A stretch of DNA of 24,259 bases from a virus. Positions 19,666 to 24,259 of this stretch are shown here, piece by piece. The notes under the pieces were generated by a model that worked only from the letters and a program-made list of their open reading frames with translations, searched no databases and was not told where the DNA came from. The stretch's first letter is position 1, and each line of letters starts with the position of its first letter. Where the stretch lies: the IMG/VR virus record IMGVR_UViG_3300030107_002499, positions 1 to 24,259 of that record; one strand, written 5' to 3'. The position numbers and the translations under genes were made by a program.

Positions 19666-20418
19666 ATGCCTGGAAGATATACACTATCAAAAAATAGAAA
19701 AAAACTAGCAAGTCAAGGTAGGTTTGGTGATACAGAAATTGGAATGGTAGATGGGAAGTTAGAACACCTTAACAAATTAGAAAAATATTTATTAGATAAT
19801 AAGACAACAAACCAAAGTGATAAATATTTGCTAAAAAAATTAGGAGCATCTCGTACTACTAATCCAAATACAGGGTTGACAGAGAATTGGGGATGGTCCC
19901 CTCCCACTGTTAGTATTCCAGTACCTAAAATAAACGTACCTAAATCTACAGGTGATATAGTAAAGGGTGTTCAAAAATCTTATGATACCAGTGTTAAAGC
20001 ACACCTTCCTGAAGGAGCAAGTGTAGAACATTTAGGGGGAAAAGTTCATGAAACCCTTCAGGCTACTGAGCATCATGCTGGTAAAATGGTAACAGATGTT
20101 GGTCGAGGTATAGTAGGCACAGCAATGCAAATTTTAACAGGAAAAAATCCTTATACTGACCAAGGTTCATCAGATACTGATACATCAGGTAGTTCAGTTA
20201 CAGGTGGTCAATCATATAAAGGATTTGGTGCAGTTAAACGTAGAAAAAAGAAAAAGAAAATGATAGGTGGTCAAGGTGAAGGAACTGAAACCTCTATTGC
20301 TACGGCTGGAAAAAGAGGTAGTATAGTTACACCAGGAAGAAATAAAAGATCAGGACTTAGCATACCATCAAGAGGTTCAGGATTAAGTGGAACATCCCCT
20401 AGTTATGGATTAGGATAG
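19666..20418 (+). CDS. Putative structural protein with DTxxxH...NPxTGLxE-type motif, 250 aa
   Basis: ATG 19666 directly after the preceding stop. Residues 20-77 contain FGDTEIGMVDGKLEHLN and later TTNPNTGLTENWGW. This resembles a recurring virion-protein pattern (GDT.LAHV.....N P.TGL.EFW) that I recall from tail and internal proteins of many phages. The middle (IVKGVQKSYDTSVKAHLPEG, HETLQATEHHAGKMV) is amphipathic helix. Then comes a Ser/Gly-rich linker, a basic RRKKKKK run and a Gly/Ser-rich tail ending SYGLG. A virion or assembly role is likely from motif and position before the portal; the exact role is unknown. Confidence 0.6.
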   Translation: MPGRYTLSKNRKKLASQGRFGDTEIGMVDGKLEHLNKLEKYLLDNKTTNQSDKYLLKKLGASRTTNPNTGLTENWGWSPPTVSIPVPKINVPKSTGDIVKGVQKSYDTSVKAHLPEGASVEHLGGKVHETLQATEHHAGKMVTDVGRGIVGTAMQILTGKNPYTDQGSSDTDTSGSSVTGGQSYKGFGAVKRRKKKKKMIGGQGEGTETSIATAGKRGSIVTPGRNKRSGLSIPSRGSGLSGTSPSYGLG

Positions 20419-20423
20419 TACAA

Positions 20424-22070
20424 ATGGATACAGTTCAAGCTGTAAGCATATCCGACAGAGGAATTACCGAAGGAGGATTTGTCTCTTCACAGTATAACAA
20501 CTTAGCGACAGTACGTGATGCGTTTCTCAAACGAGCACGAGAAGCATCTAGGATTACTATACCTACATTGATACCTGAATCAGGTGCAACATATAATACT
20601 GAATACCATACACCATACCAAAGTATAGGAGCAAGAGGAGTTAATAACTTAGCATCCAAGATGTTAATGGCTTTGCTTCCTCCTAACAGTCCGTTCTTTA
20701 GATTAACCATTGATGACTTTGATCTTGCTAATCTTATAGGAGAAGATCAACGTGGTGCTGTAGAAGAAGGACTAGCACGTATAGAACGAGCCGCACTTGC
20801 TGAGATAGAATCAGAAGCTATGCGTGTTCCTATATTTGAAGCGTTAAAACATTTAATTGTTGGTGGAAATGCTCTGTTACATCTGCCAACTAAAGGTGGA
20901 ATGATGAGGATATTCCATCTTAATTCGTATGTAACTAGGAGAGATCCATCAGGCAACATATTAAAAATAATAGTAAAAGAAAATCTCAATGGAAAGACCT
21001 TACCTGAAGAACTTCAAAAATATATTAATGTCCCTGATTCAGAAACTCCTGCAAAGAATTACGAACTTTACACGTGCATCCATCGGACACCTAAAAGATA
21101 TGAAATATATCAGGAGATCCAAGGGAACCGCATAGAGGAAAGTTATGGTCAATATCCGTTGGATCAATTGCCGTGGATTCCTCTGCGGTTCAACAGAATT
21201 GACAATGAAGATTATGGTCGAGGATTTGTAGAAGAATATATCGGAGATCTTAAATCAGTTGAAGCATTAAGTCAAGCCGTGGTTGAAGGGTCAGCCGCAG
21301 CCGCAAAAGTTTTATTCCTTGTCAAGCCAAATGGTACTACTAAACTCAGAACTCTCGCTGACTCCCCTAATGGAGCTATTGTACAGGGAGATGCAAACGA
21401 TGTCTCCACGTTACAGCTACAGAAATCTACTGATTTCCGTGTAGCAAATGAAATGTTGCAGTATCTTACTAATAGATTGCAAATAGCATTCCTTATGAAC
21501 TCGTCAGTTGAACGACAAGCAGAACGAGTTACCGCAGAAGAAATAAGATACAAAGCACAAGAACTAGAGATGGCCCTTGGTGGTGTCTATAGTGTACTGA
21601 GTCAAGAACTTCAGGTTCCTTTAGTTAAACAGTTATTGAATCGTTTAACGAAACAAGGGAAGATGCCTAAGTTTCCTAAGAATTCAGTAAAACCTGAGAT
21701 CGTTACAGGTATTGAAGCTCTTGGTAGAGGACAGGATCTTAACAAACTAAATACATTCTTACAGTATCTGCAACCATTAGGACAGGATGTCATAGCTAGA
21801 GAGATGAACGTAGGGGATTACATAGATCGTCTTGGTGCATCCCTTGGTATTGATACAGGGGGATTGATTAAGTCTCCTGAACAGAAAGCTATGGAACAAC
21901 AACAAGCTGAACAACAACGTCAGCAAATGATGCAACAAGAAATGATGAAGAATGTTGTTGAAGGTAGTGCTCCTGCTGTTACTAAAGAAATGGTAGCTGG
22001 TATGGGAAACATGGACCCTGAACAACTGCAAGAATCTATGCAACAAATGCAACAACAAATGCCACAATGA
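20424..22070 (+). CDS. Portal protein (head-tail connector, T7 gp8 type)
   Basis: A 548-residue protein (T7 gp8 is 536). Family marks are the early ARGVNNLASKMLMALLPPNSPFFRL (70-94), GNALLHLP, a stem region DYGRGFVEEYIGDLKSVEALSQAVVEG, and RVTAEEIRYKAQELE before a helical C-terminus. The end is Met/Gln-rich (runs of QQQ and MMQQE). Twelve copies would form the ring at one capsid vertex through which the terminase pumps DNA and to which the tail binds. ATG 20424 lies 6 bases after the previous stop with AGGA upstream. It overlaps the next gene as ATGA. Confidence 0.95.
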   Translation: MDTVQAVSISDRGITEGGFVSSQYNNLATVRDAFLKRAREASRITIPTLIPESGATYNTEYHTPYQSIGARGVNNLASKMLMALLPPNSPFFRLTIDDFDLANLIGEDQRGAVEEGLARIERAALAEIESEAMRVPIFEALKHLIVGGNALLHLPTKGGMMRIFHLNSYVTRRDPSGNILKIIVKENLNGKTLPEELQKYINVPDSETPAKNYELYTCIHRTPKRYEIYQEIQGNRIEESYGQYPLDQLPWIPLRFNRIDNEDYGRGFVEEYIGDLKSVEALSQAVVEGSAAAAKVLFLVKPNGTTKLRTLADSPNGAIVQGDANDVSTLQLQKSTDFRVANEMLQYLTNRLQIAFLMNSSVERQAERVTAEEIRYKAQELEMALGGVYSVLSQELQVPLVKQLLNRLTKQGKMPKFPKNSVKPEIVTGIEALGRGQDLNKLNTFLQYLQPLGQDVIAREMNVGDYIDRLGASLGIDTGGLIKSPEQKAMEQQQAEQQRQQMMQQEMMKNVVEGSAPAVTKEMVAGMGNMDPEQLQESMQQMQQQMPQ

Positions 22071-22510
22071 CACAAACATACAAACCTAAAAAGAAAACCA
22101 AAGGGATAGGTTTAAACAAAGGACAGAGACTGCAAGTTACAACAGGCAAGCCTGGGGTACTAAGTGCTCCATCTAAAGGTCCGTCAATGTCTAGGGAAGC
22201 CTTGGCTACTGTATCTAAACATATTGCTCCTTATTCTGATAAAGCAAAAAAGAAAATAATAGCTCAAGGTTCTAAATCAAAGAGCACTTTGAAAAGACTT
22301 TCTCGCACTAGAGTTGGACGAGAAGGATCACTAGCGTTGTTAGGAACTACGTTAGTAGCTTTAGTTAAAAAATTTGAACAAGCTAAAAAAGAAGGAGTTA
22401 GTGAAGTAGCGGTAGGAGGATCAAGATTCACAGTGTCTCCATCAGATAGTGATGATGCTGTTACTAGGTATCTAAAAGCCAATCCTAATCCTGCTCCAAG
22501 ATATAGATAA
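22067..22510 (+). CDS. Small basic protein A between portal and scaffold, 147 aa
   Basis: ATG 22067 (ATGA overlap with portal). It is very basic in the first 90 residues (YKPKKKTKGIGLNKGQR, SDKAKKKIIAQGSKSKSTLKRLSR), then has a hydrophobic helix (EGSLALLGTTLVALVKKFEQAKK) and a short beta motif VSEVAVGGSRFTVSPS. The next gene product shows the same order and a matching SEITIGNMRFTKPP motif, so the two are probably paralogues. T7 has no gene between portal and scaffold, so these are additions. They could be minor virion or DNA-binding internal proteins. No family was recognised. Confidence 0.65.
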   Translation: MTQTYKPKKKTKGIGLNKGQRLQVTTGKPGVLSAPSKGPSMSREALATVSKHIAPYSDKAKKKIIAQGSKSKSTLKRLSRTRVGREGSLALLGTTLVALVKKFEQAKKEGVSEVAVGGSRFTVSPSDSDDAVTRYLKANPNPAPRYR

Positions 22511-22911
22511 TGGGTGATAAAAGAAAAGCTAGAAAAGTAGCGACTAAAATTTTAAAAGAAATGGGCTTTACTAAAAAAGCTCAACAAAGTTTATCACAAC
22601 CTAAAGTTGACAGGTTTGGAGAAACTGATACAGAACGTGCGTTTAGATTAGGCGGTAAGAAAAAGGAAAGGGAACTCCAAAGAAGACTAACAGGACGTAG
22701 GATTAAAATGACACCTGGAAGAATAGGACTTATTGGAGCATTGATGGGATGGGCAGGAGATAAGATATATAGTGGAGCTAAAGAGTTTGTACAGAATAGT
22801 AAGATAAAAGAAACTGATAGTGAAATAACTATAGGTAACATGAGGTTTACTAAGCCTCCACCTAGATTAAAGAATCAACCTAAAATAAATTTGAAACCTA
22901 AAAACTTTTAA
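22510..22911 (+). CDS. Small basic protein B between portal and scaffold, 133 aa
   Basis: ATG 22510 overlaps the previous stop by one base (TAATG). The N-terminus is Lys/Arg-rich (GDKRKARKVATKILKEMGFTKKAQQ), followed by RFGETDTERAFRLGGKKKERELQRRLTGRR, then a glycine-rich hydrophobic helix (GRIGLIGALMGWAGDKIY), and SEITIGNMRFT near the end followed by a Pro/Lys tail. The layout matches protein A upstream, suggesting an old tandem duplication. The hydrophobic helix could insert in a membrane or pack in the virion. Function is unknown. Confidence 0.65.
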   Translation: MGDKRKARKVATKILKEMGFTKKAQQSLSQPKVDRFGETDTERAFRLGGKKKERELQRRLTGRRIKMTPGRIGLIGALMGWAGDKIYSGAKEFVQNSKIKETDSEITIGNMRFTKPPPRLKNQPKINLKPKNF

Positions 22912-22919
22912 TAACTGAC

Positions 22920-23717
22920 ATGGTAGATAAAGTAGAAATTAGAACTGGTGATGAAGTTCCTAGTGCAGGAACTACAGATCATCTACAAGAAATGCTAGAA
23001 GTAGCAGAGAGTGCAGAAAACCCTGAAGTATCAGACCGACCTGAATGGTTGCCTAATAAGTTTGATTCTCCTGAAGCATTAGCTCAAGCCTATACAGAAC
23101 TTGAGCAACGTATGGGAAGACAAGGACAAGAGCAACAAGAAGACAGTGAGTGGACGCATGATGAAGATAATGTTTCAGTAGAAACTGAAGAAGATCCTTC
23201 TGAAGTACAGAATTTTTTAGCCTCACGAGGTCTTGATTTTAATCAGTTCCAAGAAGAATTTAACCAGAGTGGAGGTCTTAGTGAAGATGCCTATGGTGCT
23301 TTAGAAAAGGCTGGTATTCCTCCAACTTTAGTAGACTCATGGCTTGAAGGTCAGAAAGCAGTGAGTCACCAACTTCAATCTACTATCCACAATTCTGTGG
23401 GTGGTACTGAAGCCTACAACCAAATGGTTGAATGGGCATCTGATAACTGGGGTCCAGAAGAGATTGATGCTTTTAATCAGTCTGTGGACTCCACTAACAT
23501 GAACCAAGTTATGCTGGCAGTAAGAGGGTTACAAGCCCAGTATAGTCTTGCTAATAATGATCCCTCATTATATTCAGGAGATGGAGGTTCAGTATCTCCT
23601 AATACTTTTGAATCTCTGAACCAAGTCACTGAAGCAATGAAAGATCCACGCTATGCTAATGACCCTGCATATCGTAGGGAAGTGGAAACTTTGCTTCAAA
23701 ATTCTAACGTCATATAA
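22920..23717 (+). CDS. Capsid assembly scaffold protein (T7 gp9 type)
   Basis: A 265-residue acidic protein directly before the capsid gene. RPEWLPNKFDSPEALAQAYTELEQRMG (41-67) is the typical N-terminal segment of T7-like scaffolds (W-L-P-x-K-F..PE.LA.AY.ELE). A disordered Gln/Glu/Asp stretch follows, then NFLASRGLDFNQFQEEFNQSGGLSEDAYGALEKAGIPPTLVDSW and a helical C-terminus. It would direct assembly of the major capsid protein into a procapsid and then leave. The length is near T7 gp9 (307). ATG 22920 lies 8 bases after the upstream stop. Confidence 0.92.
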   Translation: MVDKVEIRTGDEVPSAGTTDHLQEMLEVAESAENPEVSDRPEWLPNKFDSPEALAQAYTELEQRMGRQGQEQQEDSEWTHDEDNVSVETEEDPSEVQNFLASRGLDFNQFQEEFNQSGGLSEDAYGALEKAGIPPTLVDSWLEGQKAVSHQLQSTIHNSVGGTEAYNQMVEWASDNWGPEEIDAFNQSVDSTNMNQVMLAVRGLQAQYSLANNDPSLYSGDGGSVSPNTFESLNQVTEAMKDPRYANDPAYRREVETLLQNSNVI

Positions 23718-23835
23718 CTATTTACAAAATTAGTCTTTGCCCTTTGCGAAGGATAACACTGAACGAAATTGCACTTAGAAGTATCCACGATAGAGTTCGA
23801 TTATCTAATATAACATTTTTCTAAAGAAAGAAAAT

Positions 23836-24259
23836 ATGGCTGTTAATTATAGTCCAATTAGACATGGACAAACGAACGCTACAGGAGATGCTAGAAGTCT
23901 ATTTCTCAAGCTATACGCAGGGGAAGTCCTTACAGCGTTCCAAACACGTAACGTCATGATGCCTTTGCATCGTGTACGTACTATTTCTAAAGGGAAGTCA
24001 GCACAATTCCCGATGACAGGTAAGTTTCGTACTGCGAGTTACCATACTCCAGGTAATGAAATAGAACCTACTACTGCAAAGCAGGGTGAAAGAATTGTCA
24101 GTATTGATGATCTCTTAATCAATGCTCAGTTTATTGCTAACATTGATGAGGCGATGTCCCATTATGATATTCGATCCATCTACACTCAAGAAGCAGGTTA
24201 TGCTCTTGCCAAGGTAGCAGATCAGAATATTCTAAGAACTGCTATTAAATCAGGTCTTT
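23836..24259 (+). CDS. Major capsid protein (T7 gp10 type), 3' end outside window
   Basis: The frame is open from ATG 23836 to the window edge, 141 complete codons. The opening (MAVNYSPIRHGQ), DARSLFLKLYAGEVLTAFQTRNVMMPLHRVRTISKGKSAQFP and GRIVS-like ERIVSIDDLLINAQFIANIDEAMSHYDIRS are the usual start of T7-like HK97-fold capsid proteins. The 118-base gap upstream holds a short CCTT/AAGG stem (23741-23752) and a GTTCGATTATCTAATATAAC segment that resembles the tail of the boxA-like leaders. AAAGAAAG precedes the ATG as a weak ribosome-binding site; strong late transcription would be expected here. Confidence 0.95.
   Translation, partial: MAVNYSPIRHGQTNATGDARSLFLKLYAGEVLTAFQTRNVMMPLHRVRTISKGKSAQFPMTGKFRTASYHTPGNEIEPTTAKQGERIVSIDDLLINAQFIANIDEAMSHYDIRSIYTQEAGYALAKVADQNILRTAIKSGL

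Noticed and set aside
23741-23752. CCTT-TGCG-AAGG stem before the capsid gene as terminator or promoter element
   Set aside because: It has only 4 bp, with no T tract, and no repeat of the sequence elsewhere.
1313-24000. Reverse-strand open frames (for example 1971-2282, 10589-10912, 14541-14924)
   Set aside because: All lie antisense to well-supported + strand genes, lack ribosome-binding sites and show no domain-like sequence.
1-24259. CRISPR arrays, insertion sequences, integrase
   Set aside because: No regularly spaced repeats, transposase or integrase motifs were seen in the window.

Overview
This window is part of the genome of a lytic, T7-like podovirus (Autographiviridae type). The evidence is a single-subunit phage RNA polymerase followed by a T7-order replication block: ssDNA-binding protein, endonuclease I, primase-helicase, family A DNA polymerase and 5'-3' exonuclease. 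After that come a T7-type portal, scaffold and major capsid protein, plus a T7-type large terminase. Every gene I can support is on the + strand, packed with ATGA/TAATG overlaps. AT-rich sequence, a cobalamin-dependent (class II) ribonucleotide reductase and small early proteins of marine-phage type suggest a marine phage. The host is probably a proteobacterium, perhaps an alphaproteobacterium; this is inference, not shown.

Layout. Bases 1-4350 are the right end of a linear T7-like map: the end of a membrane protein (holin candidate), an M15 peptidase endolysin, small terminase, several small unknown proteins (one with a Tat-type N-terminus, one with a Sec signal peptide) and the large terminase. 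Bases 4351-5000 are non-coding, AT-rich and full of palindromes and tandem repeats, with two sigma70-like promoters. This is probably where the genome ends are joined in a circular or concatemeric assembly. Bases 5001-8664 hold small early genes, structured intergenic RNA, a repeated boxA-like leader motif and an RNA-rich island (tRNA-Tyr, a tRNA-Trp-like element, nested hairpins). Bases 8651-11089 encode the RNA polymerase. Bases 11124-19234 are the DNA metabolism block ending in a DUF3310 protein and class II RNR. From 19253 the virion genes begin: small pre-portal proteins, portal, two related small basic proteins, scaffold and the start of the major capsid gene, which runs off the window.

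How it fits together. Host RNA polymerase would transcribe the early genes from the promoters near 4718 and 4810 through several boxA-like leaders. The phage RNA polymerase would then take over. SSB and primase-helicase both end in acidic tails with a terminal Phe, as in T7, where such tails dock on the polymerase. This polymerase, however, lacks the thioredoxin-binding insertion of T7 gp5. Exonuclease, endonuclease I and RNR would supply recycled and newly made nucleotides. The terminase packages concatemers, and the M15 peptidase with a holin would release virions.

Most worth a second look: (i) the repeated hairpin / boxA-like / Shine-Dalgarno leader module; (ii) the RNA island at 7707-8203, including a tRNA-Tyr whose two elbow-forming elements are both changed; (iii) a Tat-signal protein inside the packaging cassette; (iv) an early protein that looks like an HhH-GPD glycosylase fold; (v) the thioredoxin-domain-less polymerase.
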